NCBI RefSeq assembly: GCF_029433335.1
Contig: NZ_JAQTHX010000003.1
Location: 149,082 to 213,081 of the forward strand
Reading direction: 5' to 3'
Length of the DNA: 64,000 nucleotides
Source of the DNA: Bifidobacterium sp. ESL0745
GTDB taxonomy: Bacteria; Actinomycetota; Actinomycetes; Actinomycetales; Bifidobacteriaceae
Position 1 is the stretch's first letter, and every line of letters starts with the position of its first letter. This document shows positions 39,042 through 47,456 of this stretch, piece by piece. The notes under the pieces were generated by a model that made no database searches, had not been told where the DNA came from, and saw only the letters and a program-made list of their open reading frames with translations. The position numbers and the translations under genes are program-made.

Positions 39042-39992
39042 CGCCGAAGCCGAAACGGACTGCGAAGTAGCCGGTTTGGCCGACCAGGAGTTCTTCCGAG
39101 ACTCCCACAGACAGACAAACCGACACGGTGAGCCTTGAATTTTGTATTGGCGCCAATGTTATCCGGATCAATTTATAGGTGCCGAAGAACATATCTTCTG
39201 TACCTCAGACCTTGCTGATATCGAACTTGCCGCCAAAATCGAAATCGTCATTGGCCAGACGGCCATAAGCGCAGGTAACGGGACTTTTTAACATTCTCGA
39301 TATGGCGATTTTTAGCCATTTGAAAATCGCCACAAGTTACCGATTAATGTCCGTCGTGCTTAACGGCGAGGGATAAAGGGAATTCGATACTTGCCAACGT
39401 TTCCCTAAAATATAGAGCTTAAAGGGTTCGAAAATACAATAAATTATCAATAATTAACTATTGATTTTCATCCTGAGCATATAATTATATATTTCGAATG
39501 ATATTTAACAATATTCACTACTACCAATGCACCGTTGACCCGCCAAAATCTGTCATTGGCAGCCCACCCAATTATTAGGCCTCCCGCCATATCAAACCGC
39601 TCACTCCAACGTCAATGTGCTTGAAAGCAGCTAAAACGTCACTCACCCACATTCCCCGTCGAAAACGCAAAAATACACCCCACCCCAAAAGGCCTGCCCG
39701 AACCGCACGGGTAAATTTCACCAATCAGAGATCCCATCCCGGAAATCCATCATCACCAGGTAGCCGCCAATGGCCACCAGCACGATGTCAACGATGACAC
39801 TATCCGCCTGCACAATAAAGTCGGGCAAATAAGCTTTGGAAGACGATGCCAATAGCCAGGGCGCTTGCATTGTCCTCTAGTTAATAGCCGCGGGTCGGTA
39901 TCTGATTCATTCGGATACCGACCCAACGAGTTTCAAGACCGCAACGGAACCAAAACGAAAAAAGGCACCTCCAAAGGACGATACCTTACTTG
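39042..39992. other. 951-bp region with gene remnants or micro-ORFs
   Basis: No normal gene is present. On the minus strand 39205-39294 reads as 29 codons ending AYGRLANDDFDFGGKFDISKV, which looks like the tail of a protein. A 10-bp inverted repeat (39303-39312 with 39323-39332; TGGCGATTTT) lies beside it. Further on is the micro-ORF listed at 39718-39870. Between about 39,400 and 39,520 the sequence is A/T-rich. The mix suggests decayed genes. Confidence 0.4.
39718..39870 (-). CDS. Possible 50-residue hydrophobic peptide or membrane-protein remnant
   Basis: From ATG 39870, preceded by AGAGGACA, the minus strand encodes 50 residues including one hydrophobic helix (ADSVIVDIVLVAIGGYLVMM) and ending FRDGISDW. 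It could be a small membrane peptide or the C-terminal remnant of a larger membrane protein. The ribosome site is the main support. Confidence 0.35.
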   Translation of the reverse strand: MQAPWLLASSSKAYLPDFIVQADSVIVDIVLVAIGGYLVMMDFRDGISDW

Positions 39993-40065
39993 TGCCCCCC
40001 GTGGGACTCGAACCCACAACCCACGACTTAAAAGGACGCTGCTCTAACCATTGAGCCAGAGGGGC
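39993..40065 (-). tRNA. tRNA-Lys (anticodon TTT)
   Basis: The minus strand folds as a 73-nt tRNA: acceptor GCCCCTC/GGGGGGC with A73, D arm GCTC…GAGC, anticodon loop CTTTTAA with anticodon at 40030-40032, T arm GTGGG-TTCGAGT-CCCAC. CCA is not encoded. The anticodon stem has a U-U mismatch at positions 30-40 by my alignment. Confidence 0.92.
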
Positions 40066-40244
40066 AACAAAACTTCATTATACAGTCACTTCACGATTTG
40101 CGTATCCTGTTTTGCGTGTCGCAATAATGCAATCCGCGGAAAGTAAATAAATAACAATACTAAACAAGAATCGGCATATACAACAAAGGCGAAGCATCTA
40201 CTGAAGCGCCTCGCCTTGTAAAACCGGAGTAACCGTAATTATTT

Positions 40245-40604
40245 TTACTTCATGATGAGCGGGAAACCGTGGGAGACCACAAGGCCGACCACCATGACCA
40301 CGATGACCAGCGCAATCGGAACCCAAATGGCAACGGCCGACGCCGTATCCTTGCTTTTCTTGGCGAAACCGATTTCCGCGAGCGCAATCAGCGCAATCGC
40401 AAGAACGATCTTGACCACCAGCAGCACAGTGATATGCGGCCAGGCGTGCACAATCAGCACGATGCCGCTCACAATAATGAGGATATAGCAGACGCGGGCA
40501 ATCATCGCCCAGATCTTGGTCATCTTCGCCGGCCCCAGTAGCCCCACGGCCACCGCGACGACCAGCACCACTCCAACAACCAAATGCATCCAAGCCCAAA
40601 CCAT
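40245..40604 (-). CDS. YisL/DUF1516-like membrane protein
   Basis: 119 residues with four TM helices covering almost the whole chain (MVWAWMHLVVGVVLVVAVAV at the start, VVGLVVSHGFPLIMK at the end). Length and the His in the first helix (WMHL) recall the YisL/DUF1516 family, whose function is unknown. ATG 40604 is chosen because GGGAG lies just upstream; the TTG at 40619 includes that ribosome site. No functional neighbour stands out. Confidence 0.7.
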   Translation of the reverse strand: MVWAWMHLVVGVVLVVAVAVGLLGPAKMTKIWAMIARVCYILIIVSGIVLIVHAWPHITVLLVVKIVLAIALIALAEIGFAKKSKDTASAVAIWVPIALVIVVMVVGLVVSHGFPLIMK

Positions 40605-40737
40605 AATTACTCCCAACAATAAGAAAAATTATCAGTAAATCTATATCCAATATATAGGCTGCAGCCCGCACTCTCAACACGGCTCATTGAAGGCGTATCG
40701 CTTCCAATAAGCAAATTACAAGCAACTTGCCCATAGC

Positions 40738-41856
40738 TTATTTTTCGCAGGCTATTCCGTCGCGATCGCGGTCGAGGGCAGCGCGATAACCAGGCTGGCC
40801 GGCGTAAATCGGGGCTTTGCCGGCGGCACGGACTGCAGCGCAGTTTTTGTAGTACACGTCGCCACCGCCTTGCGGAACGGCAGACGCAGCCGGGGCAGGT
40901 GCAGGTGCGACAGGGGCAGGAGCAGGCTTAGCGTGGGCGCGCTTTACATGAGTGCGCTTTGTACGAGTGCGCTTAGCCGGAGCAGATGAAGACTTGGACG
41001 CAGCAACGGGAACCGGAACGGGAACGGGCTGGATGGAACCTGCATTGCTACCACTAGCCTGGCCGGAGTTGCCGGAACTCTGAGGAACGGCGCCCGTCCG
41101 CACACCGCTCTGCAGCCCCACGCCGTTCAGCGCGAACGGCCCATCATCAACCGGAACCACTTGCGTCGGGCAGGATGCAAGCACGTGCTGCATCGCGGCT
41201 TTTTCGGCCTTGGTGACCCACAAGTCGTACTTGGTTTTCACGCCGATCTGACGCGAAACGTACGCGCAACGGTAGGACTTCTGTTTGGGCAGCCAGGTCG
41301 CGGCGTCACCGTCGCTTTTCTGCTGGTTGGCCTTTCCATCGACCGCCAGCAGGTTATACGGGTCGTTCGCCATCTGCTTGCGTTGGTCCGCAGTAAGCTT
41401 CTGCGCGCCGGTCTGCCATGCGTTCGAAAGCGCGACGACATGGTCGATCTGCACTTTGGACGACGTCTTCTTGCCCTGCTTGAAATGAATGGTCTTGCCG
41501 GTGTACGGGTCATCGAGCGTGCCCGACATCACCTTGCAATCATTGGTTCCGGCCTTGAATTTCTTGTCTTTAAGGTCACGTCTCAGAATGTCGTTACGAG
41601 TGTCGCAGCCATTGCGGTCGACGTCGGCCCAGGCCTTGCTAAATTTGGTGCGTTTATAACCGGTCTTGGGTGCGCGCCCCTTGACGGGCAGCTTGTCAAG
41701 CGCCGCCGTGGCCAATTCACTATCTGCAGCTGGCGTATCCGCGAGCGCCGAGTCGGAAGTAGTCACCACCGCCATCGACAGCATCAATATTGCCGCCATC
41801 AACGCACCAAAAGCGGCCTTCAGCGATTTCTTCGTTCTACCCACTTGAGTTCGCAT
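40738..41856 (-). CDS. Secreted HNH endonuclease with excalibur domain
   Basis: 372 residues. A signal peptide (about 1-39, ending SALA-D) is followed by a DUF1524-like HNH domain: QIDHVVALSNAW (136-147) holds the HNH His, and NDPYNLLAVDGKANQQKSD (164-182) supplies the Asn and Lys positions. An Ala/Pro/Lys linker (about 285-330) leads to an excalibur calcium-binding motif ending DRDRDGIACEK (362-372). It should be an exported DNase, for nutrient DNA use, DNA uptake or interbacterial competition. Cys residues at 84, 107, 197 and 229 suggest disulfides. Confidence 0.9.
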   Translation of the reverse strand: MRTQVGRTKKSLKAAFGALMAAILMLSMAVVTTSDSALADTPAADSELATAALDKLPVKGRAPKTGYKRTKFSKAWADVDRNGCDTRNDILRRDLKDKKFKAGTNDCKVMSGTLDDPYTGKTIHFKQGKKTSSKVQIDHVVALSNAWQTGAQKLTADQRKQMANDPYNLLAVDGKANQQKSDGDAATWLPKQKSYRCAYVSRQIGVKTKYDLWVTKAEKAAMQHVLASCPTQVVPVDDGPFALNGVGLQSGVRTGAVPQSSGNSGQASGSNAGSIQPVPVPVPVAASKSSSAPAKRTRTKRTHVKRAHAKPAPAPVAPAPAPAASAVPQGGGDVYYKNCAAVRAAGKAPIYAGQPGYRAALDRDRDGIACEK

Positions 41857-41976
41857 CTTTCATTGCAGGCATTCAACTATCGTCATGCCCTATTCCTCTG
41901 GATATTCTATCAGATTTAGATACCGAACTCTCAGGATTAACCGCGGATATTGTAGAGCCGATAAGTTTCATAACAT

Positions 41977-42023
41977 TTGCATTTTTAACTTGTATTAAAG
42001 TATAATTTACTCATAAAGGAGAT
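41977..42023 (+). promoter_or_regulatory. Promoter and ribosome site of toxin-antitoxin locus 2
   Basis: TTGCAT (41977-41982), an 18-bp spacer and a perfect TATAAT (42001-42006) precede AAAGGAGA (42016-42023) and the ATG at 42027. This is a conventional leadered promoter, in contrast to several leaderless ones in this window. Autoregulation by the antitoxin is expected. Confidence 0.7.
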
Positions 42024-42026
42024 AAT

Positions 42027-42290
42027 ATGACGGCAGTAGCACGCACACGCATACAAATCAGCACCAAGAAAACCCTTAAGGAACAAGCAGAACAGCTTTT
42101 TGATTCCCTCGGCATCGATCTGGGCACCGCAGTCAATCTATTTCTAGCCCAATCGGTACGTGATGGAGGCCTGCCTTTCAGACCCACCACAGCTACGCCA
42201 TTCGAACAGTCGATACTCAAAACCGCGCAGGAACAGCCGATTCACGCAGGCAGCATCGACGAGATGAAGGACATCATCAATAATGCTTGA
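42027..42290 (+). CDS. DinJ/RelB-type antitoxin (locus 2)
   Basis: 87 residues with the ribbon-helix-helix start ARTRIQISTKKTLKEQAEQLF, then LGTAVNLFLAQSVRDGGLPF, matching locus 1 position by position. The C-terminal half differs, which should give partner specificity. A strong AAAGGAGA ribosome site precedes the ATG. It overlaps the toxin gene by 8 bp. Confidence 0.92.
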   Translation: MTAVARTRIQISTKKTLKEQAEQLFDSLGIDLGTAVNLFLAQSVRDGGLPFRPTTATPFEQSILKTAQEQPIHAGSIDEMKDIINNA

Positions 42291-42570
42291 CGTATTTTAC
42301 GAACCCGCTTTTCTGCGAGACGTACGCAGACTCAAACGCAAGCACTACGACATGACGAAACTCAATGATGCCCTCGACACGTTGCAGTCACAAGACAAGT
42401 CTTTATTATCCACCAAATACCGCGACCATGCGTTGAAGGGGAATCTTAAAGCCTTTCGCGAGTTACACATCGAAGGTGATTGGTTACTTGTTTATCAACT
42501 TTCACGAAATTCATTGACTTTAACCCTGACGAGAACCGGCAGTCACGACGATGTCCTGCGACAACAATGA
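42283..42570 (+). CDS. YafQ-family mRNA-interferase toxin (locus 2)
   Basis: 95 residues. Active-site residues match YafQ: H49 (RDHAL), H62 with D66-W67 (RELHIEGDWLLVY) and H88 (TGSHDDV). It is paralogous to the toxin at 32.5 kb; core motifs are nearly the same while surface segments differ. Expected to cleave ribosome-bound mRNA when freed from the antitoxin. Confidence 0.92.
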   Translation: MLDVFYEPAFLRDVRRLKRKHYDMTKLNDALDTLQSQDKSLLSTKYRDHALKGNLKAFRELHIEGDWLLVYQLSRNSLTLTLTRTGSHDDVLRQQ

Positions 42571-42641
42571 CAATCCCGCAATACAAATAATTCATTTCAA
42601 CACGTAACGCTCATAAGCCCTGCCGCATCACGGGCGGCAGT

Positions 42642-42647
42642 TATTAT
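42642..42647 (+). promoter_or_regulatory. -10 box of a leaderless promoter
   Basis: TATTAT lies exactly 7 nt before the ATG of the LacI-type gene at 42655 and no ribosome site is present. The geometry equals that at 6662-6675. Confidence 0.6.
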
Positions 42648-42654
42648 ACAAACC

Positions 42655-43716
42655 ATGACCACGATCAAAGAGGTAGCGCAGAAAGCCGGGGCGTCGGTGA
42701 CAGCCGTTTCGATGGCGCTCAACCATCGCGAGGACGGGCACGTCAAGAAGGAACTTGCCGAGCACATCCGCGAAACCGCCAAGAAAATGGGCTACCGACC
42801 CAATCCCCTCGCCCGCTCCCTGCGCACCAGCCGCACACACACCATCGGCTTCATCAGCGAAGAGATCGCCACCACCCCGTACGCAGGCGGGATGATCCTC
42901 GGCGCGCAGGACGCGGCCAGCGAGTTGGGCTACATGATGCTGCTGGTCAACACAGACGGCAATGCCGACGAAACCAGCGAAATCGCCGCCCTGAAACGTT
43001 ACGGGGTCGACGGCTATCTCTATGCAAAAATGTATGACAGAATCTCTCACATCCCAGCCAGCCTCAAGAACGAAAAAACCGTGCTGATCAATGCCAACGA
43101 TGCCGACGGACGCGTGCCGTATATCACCCCTGACGAGGTCGCCATCGGCTACGACGCCACGAAACGCCTGGCCGAGGCAGGCGCCAAGCGCATCGCCTAC
43201 ATCGGCTGCAGCGATAATCTCATCGCCGAGCCATTGCGTTTCAAAGGCTACAAGCAGGCGCTAGCCGACGCCAGAATACCCTTCAACCCCGGTCTGGCGG
43301 CAAAAGTGCCAAACGACGGCCCAGCCCTCAAAACCGTCTCCACGCTCTTCGACGAACAGCAACCGGACGGCTTTTTCTGCTTCAACGATGCCCGCACCTG
43401 GTACGTCTACCAGTGCGCGGCCCAGCGAGGTTTGCAAGTCGGCCGTGACATCTCCGTGGTCGGCATCGACAACAACCGCATCATCAAGGAGACCTTCGAA
43501 CCCCGCCCAACCACCCTCGAGCTGCCCCATTATGAAATGGGCTATTGGGGCGCTCGCAAGCTGATTTCGATGATCGAAAACCGCACGCTTGATGACGCTG
43601 CTCCCGACGAAAACCAAACCGCCGCGCAAATTCCGTCGCTCGACACCCCGAATCCGGTACGTATCCGCTGCAAGTTGCTCGAGCGCGGCTCGCTGGTCGG
43701 CACATCCGAAAAGTAG
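42655..43716 (+). CDS. LacI-family transcriptional regulator
   Basis: 353 residues. The LacI HTH is at the very N-terminus (TTIKEVAQKAGASVTAVSMALN), followed by a hinge (MGYRPNPLARSLRTSRTHTIGF) and a periplasmic-binding-protein-like effector domain with GVDGYLYAKM and VVGIDNNRIIKETFEPRPTT. The start is ATG 42655 with a probable leaderless mRNA. It precedes, on the same strand, the permease/YhcH/aldolase cluster and probably represses it; control of the fructo-oligosaccharide operon is also possible. The effector sugar is unknown. Confidence 0.92.
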   Translation: MTTIKEVAQKAGASVTAVSMALNHREDGHVKKELAEHIRETAKKMGYRPNPLARSLRTSRTHTIGFISEEIATTPYAGGMILGAQDAASELGYMMLLVNTDGNADETSEIAALKRYGVDGYLYAKMYDRISHIPASLKNEKTVLINANDADGRVPYITPDEVAIGYDATKRLAEAGAKRIAYIGCSDNLIAEPLRFKGYKQALADARIPFNPGLAAKVPNDGPALKTVSTLFDEQQPDGFFCFNDARTWYVYQCAAQRGLQVGRDISVVGIDNNRIIKETFEPRPTTLELPHYEMGYWGARKLISMIENRTLDDAAPDENQTAAQIPSLDTPNPVRIRCKLLERGSLVGTSEK

Positions 43717-44150
43717 TCCGCGACAATCAGCATTGCTGACAAAACAGGCATGGATCCCGCCGTGTCAGCAATGCCAAGAAACCCGCATGTCGCAGGAATC
43801 ACAGCCAGTCTGCTTTAGGAAAGTGCACTCGGCACCAACCAGCGGAAAACCAAGCATCCGGCCAAAATCATTCGAAGACCTCCCGAAAACAACAAAGGTA
43901 GCCATAAACCAAACCCGCCTTTTCTCCCAAAATTTTTCCCACAGCTTAATTTTTCCCAACCTCCTGTGACGCACTTCACTTATTTTTCAACACTTTTCAA
44001 AAACCGCCACTTTAAAAACCGACACCCAAACGAAACAAGTCGTTTGAGCTTTTGCCTCGATGGCGTTACTGTGAAATTAACCAATTGGGGGAACAACTGG
44101 TTAATCAAGTTAGACAACGTCTGTTTGACTAAATATTTTGGGGGCTGATA
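43717..44150 (+). promoter_or_regulatory. 434-bp intergenic region with candidate operators
   Basis: No gene is supported. Two inverted repeats stand upstream of the permease: CAAACG (44027-44032) with CGTTTG (44041-44046), and ATTAACCA (44076-44083) with TGGTTAAT (44098-44105). Either could bind the LacI-type regulator encoded just upstream. A GGGGGCT ribosome site (from about 44140) precedes the ATG at 44151. Confidence 0.5.
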
Positions 44151-45473
44151 ATGGGATCTGCCATAGTAGCGATATTGCTAGCTTTGACGTTTATAGGATT
44201 CGTCATATTTTCCGTGAAAGGCGGAAACCTTACCATCGCGTTCTTCTCGATGGCAGTGCTCTGGACGGGCATCTACTTCATCGCCGTGGCGTTCGGCATT
44301 GCCAAACCGTTTAATTTCATTACGGACATCTTCTCGACGCCCGCCGTGAATTACGGTTCCACCGCCGTGCAGATCATCCTCGGCGCTTGGTTCGGACGCG
44401 TGCTGGTCGATACCGGCATCGCCGCCGGCATCAGCAAGCTCACGGTCCGCGTCGGCAAGGACAAGCCCGTCATCGCCACCATCCTGATCGCCCTGGTCAC
44501 CTGCCTCATCTTCACCAGCGCGTACGGCGTCGGTTCCGCAGTGGCCATCGGCTCGATCCTCTTCCCCATCATGGGCTCGCTCGGCGTTCCCAAGAAGATC
44601 GCCGTCCCCGTCTTCACGCTTTCCATCGGCGCGGCGATGTGGATCAACAGCGTCATCTTCGTACAGTTCCAGCCGTTCTTCCAGGGCTACAAGTCCCCGG
44701 ACGGGCAGGTCGTCGCCTGGGGTGACCACTACCTGCGCTTCGGCATCGCGGCCATGGTCATCCAGATGATCGTCATCATTCTTTTCATCCTGGTTCGCTC
44801 CAAGACCATCCGCAACGGCAAGCCTTACGAAATCGGCGGTGTCGGCAACGACAAGGAATGGGCCAAGGTTTCCCCGGTCACCTACGTTCTGCCGATCGTC
44901 CCCGCCGCTCTGAGCATCTTCTTCAAGTGGCCCGCCGTTCCGTCGCTGCTTCTGGCGACTATCCTGGCCTTCCTCTTGACCGGCAACATGAACTCGATGA
45001 AGAAGCTGGTCAGCATCATCGGCTCCACCGCCAAAACCGCCATCGGCGACATCGGCGGGCTGCTCATCATGCTCTTCTGCCTGATGATGTTCCAGGCCGC
45101 CGCCATCAAAGCGGTCGGCGTGGTCACCCCGATGCTGGCCCACGTCATCCCGAACAACGAACTCATCCTCATCATCATCGTCCTGGTACTCGCCCCGCTG
45201 GCCCTGTTCCGCGGCCCGCTCGAGCTTTACGGCGCAGGCGCGGCGACCATCACCCTGCTGCTGAGCCTTGGCACGTTCAACGTCTGGTTCCTCTACGCTT
45301 TGATGGTCATCCCCTCCATGATCGGCATTTCCGCTTGCTTCACACAGTCCTGGAACGCCTGGTCGCTGGAATACACGGGATTGGACACCAAGACCTTCCT
45401 GTTCAACGGCGTGCCGGTGGCATGGATCAGCTCCATCTTCATCATGGCCGCTGCGTCCGTGCTGCTGTTCTGA
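44151..45473 (+). CDS. GntP-like organic/sugar-acid permease
   Basis: 440 residues with about twelve TM helices. Helix-rich segments such as TAVQIILGAWFGRVLVDTGIA, FTSAYGVGSAVAIGSILFP and ALFRGPLELYGAGAATITLL resemble proton-coupled permeases of the GntP/ion-transporter superfamily. Its co-directional neighbours are a YhcH-family protein and a YagE-like aldolase, so the substrate is probably a sugar acid such as an aldonate or 2-keto-3-deoxy acid (inference). Family assignment is from pattern only and could shift within the superfamily. Confidence 0.75.
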   Translation: MGSAIVAILLALTFIGFVIFSVKGGNLTIAFFSMAVLWTGIYFIAVAFGIAKPFNFITDIFSTPAVNYGSTAVQIILGAWFGRVLVDTGIAAGISKLTVRVGKDKPVIATILIALVTCLIFTSAYGVGSAVAIGSILFPIMGSLGVPKKIAVPVFTLSIGAAMWINSVIFVQFQPFFQGYKSPDGQVVAWGDHYLRFGIAAMVIQMIVIILFILVRSKTIRNGKPYEIGGVGNDKEWAKVSPVTYVLPIVPAALSIFFKWPAVPSLLLATILAFLLTGNMNSMKKLVSIIGSTAKTAIGDIGGLLIMLFCLMMFQAAAIKAVGVVTPMLAHVIPNNELILIIIVLVLAPLALFRGPLELYGAGAATITLLLSLGTFNVWFLYALMVIPSMIGISACFTQSWNAWSLEYTGLDTKTFLFNGVPVAWISSIFIMAAASVLLF

Positions 45474-45581
45474 ACAAGAGCCACGCTTTATACCTTCGAA
45501 CGGATTCGCGGCCTAGTCGCCGAAACCGGCTATCCGGCTGCGAATCCGCCTAAATCCGCATATTAGATTAAGGAGAATCAT

Positions 45582-46046
45582 ATGGAAAACGGGAATGCGA
45601 AATCGTATCGCACGGATCCCAAAGTCCGCGCCCGCATCGACAAGACCATCGCCTATCTGATCAGCCACGAAAGCGAGCTGGCCGCCAAGCCGGACGGAAG
45701 CTATCCGCTCGACGATTCCATCGTCCTGCTGCTGCAGAGCTACGATACCGCCGATTACGACACTATCAGCTACGAAAGCCACTACGACCACATCGACCTG
45801 CACTACATGCTTTCCGGCGAGGAATACGTGCGCTGGTGGGACACCGGCACGGTGGAGCCGAACACGGAATACAACAAGGAAAACGACATCATTTTCTATC
45901 CGCACCCAGAGCACCACAACCGGGCGCTTCTGACCGACCACCATTACGTGCTGGTCTACCCCGAAGACATGCACGCCGCGCGCGGCATGGTCGACGGCAA
46001 GCCGCAACACGTGCATAAGATCGTCGTCAAGATTTCCGTACTCTGA
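45582..46046 (+). CDS. YhcH/YjgK/YiaL-family (EbgC-like) sugar protein
   Basis: 154 residues of the cupin-like YhcH family. Family marks are YESHYDHIDLHYMLSGEEYV, NDIIFYPHPEHHNRALL and the C-terminal HKIVVKISVL, with conserved His and Glu at the expected metal or sugar-binding sites. Members act as anomerases or isomerases on sialic acid and related sugars, or as the beta subunit of EbgAC. AAGGAG upstream. It lies 108 bp after the permease and 114 bp before the aldolase, in one probable operon. Confidence 0.9.
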   Translation: MENGNAKSYRTDPKVRARIDKTIAYLISHESELAAKPDGSYPLDDSIVLLLQSYDTADYDTISYESHYDHIDLHYMLSGEEYVRWWDTGTVEPNTEYNKENDIIFYPHPEHHNRALLTDHHYVLVYPEDMHAARGMVDGKPQHVHKIVVKISVL

Positions 46047-46160
46047 AACCTGTTAAAGCTTTCAGCAACGGAGTGGCATCAAGCCAAACCAATAAAAAAT
46101 TTGGCAGCAACCCACCATCCTGGCGGATTGTTGCCCGCTCAAGCAAAGGAGCCAATGAAT

Positions 46161-47051
46161 ATGAACAAGAATCTCGATGGAGTCATTTGCCCATCCATCA
46201 CCATCACCAAGGAGAACGGTGACATAGACTACGAGGCATGGGGCAGGCATCTGGACCATCTGGTCACGGCCGGCATCGATGGCATCCTCATCTTCGGCAG
46301 TATCGGTGAGTTCTACGCGTTCCCGCTGGATGTAAAGGAGAAGGTCACGGACTTCGCCGTCAAGCGCGTTGCCGGCCGCACCAATGTGTTCATCGGCGTT
46401 GGCGGCACCAATCCTGACGAGGTCGTGGAGCTGACCCGCTACGCCTCCAAGGCCGGTGCCGATGCCGTTGTGGCCGTCGCTCCGTATTACTTCGGCCCGT
46501 CCGACGCTTCGGCCAAGGATTATTACGCGATGATCTGCGAAGCCACGTCCATCCCGGTGATCCTCTACAACTTCCCGCCTCGCACGGGCATGGATCTCTC
46601 GCCGGCGCTGGTCGCGGAACTGGTGAAGGCCCATCCGGAAATCGTCGGTATCAAGGACACCGTCGACACCATCAGCCACACCCGCAAGATGATCGCCGCG
46701 GTCCGTCCGGTCAACCCCGACTTCCGCGTCTTCTCCGGCTTCGACGAGTATTACACTCCTAACCGCATCGCCGGCGGCAACGGCGTGATCTGCGGCCTGA
46801 CCAACGCCAAGCCGGAACTCTTCCACAAGATGAACGAAGCCTATCTGTCCGGCGACTATGCCACTTCGCTCGAATGCGCCAAGAAGATCAACAAGCTGAT
46901 GGCGATCTACGACACGGCCGATCTGTTTGTCTCGGCCATCAAGGGCGCGGTCAAGGCCGAGGAAGGCCCGATTTCCACGGACATCCGCAGGCCCGCCGTC
47001 CAGCTCACCGAGCAGCAGTTCGAGCAGATCAAGCAGCTGCTGAATGTGTGA
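46161..47051 (+). CDS. DHDPS/NAL-superfamily aldolase, YagE-like
   Basis: 296 residues from ATG 46161, which sits 9 nt after AAAGGAG; the ATG at 46155 is too close. TIM-barrel class I aldolase with Schiff-base Lys165 (IVGIKDTVDT), Tyr136 (VILYNFPPRTG) and a GSIGEF phosphate/carboxylate loop (46-51). GEF and IKDTVDT resemble YagE-type 2-keto-3-deoxy-sugar-acid aldolases more than DapA (GTTGE) or NanA (GSTGE). It likely splits a 2-keto-3-deoxy acid into pyruvate and an aldehyde. Terminator follows, ending the operon. Confidence 0.88.
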   Translation: MNKNLDGVICPSITITKENGDIDYEAWGRHLDHLVTAGIDGILIFGSIGEFYAFPLDVKEKVTDFAVKRVAGRTNVFIGVGGTNPDEVVELTRYASKAGADAVVAVAPYYFGPSDASAKDYYAMICEATSIPVILYNFPPRTGMDLSPALVAELVKAHPEIVGIKDTVDTISHTRKMIAAVRPVNPDFRVFSGFDEYYTPNRIAGGNGVICGLTNAKPELFHKMNEAYLSGDYATSLECAKKINKLMAIYDTADLFVSAIKGAVKAEEGPISTDIRRPAVQLTEQQFEQIKQLLNV

Positions 47052-47076
47052 GTCGCGAACGTAGCGATTTATAGAT

Positions 47077-47141
47077 AATTTCGCCGCTTGGCGTTGTTGT
47101 ATACAGGTTGTATGCAGCGATGTCAGGCGGCGAAATTTTTT
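47077..47141 (+). terminator. Terminator of the sugar-acid operon
   Basis: AATTTCGCCGC (47077-47087) pairs with GCGGCGAAATT (47127-47137), followed by TTTT. The long loop contains a smaller hairpin. Confidence 0.8.
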
Positions 47142-47308
47142 AGATATTATTTAAACTATTTTATAGTAATTTCAAATATTTTATGTTAAATTCTGAACGT
47201 AAAAGTTTCCGATGCCGGTTCATAAAGCAAAACAATAAGTCGAAAATGAAAAATTGAACCGCTTATTTATACATATTCCCGTGTGTTATATATTATTTAT
47301 CAAGAAAC

Positions 47309-47356
47309 ACGAGAATCGTTTTACAATTTGACGTGAATCGATTCTCGTCCTATATT
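47309..47356 (+). promoter_or_regulatory. Promoter with two inverted operator copies
   Basis: TTGACG (47328-47333), a 17-bp spacer and TATATT (47351-47356) form a near-consensus promoter for the permease gene. ACGAGAATCGTTTTAC (47309-47324) and, inverted, ACGAGAATCGATTCAC (47348-47333) are two copies of one 16-bp element. One lies upstream of the -35, the other between -35 and -10; the second contains the LacI-like palindrome GAATCGATTC. Repression by a LacI-type regulator is the natural reading. The remaining bases from 47,142 are A/T-rich and geneless. Confidence 0.8.
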
Positions 47357-47456
47357 TTCTTTCAGTTTCCCACTTTAGGCAATGCCGCAAAGAACAAACG
47401 GAAACTGTGGTGGAAGCGTCGCGCGGCAGCGACACTTGACTAGAAAGGTGACGATT

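Noticed and set aside
46155..46160. ATG 46155 as the aldolase start
   Set aside because: It lies only 3 nt after GGAG; ATG 46161 has a normal 9-nt spacing.
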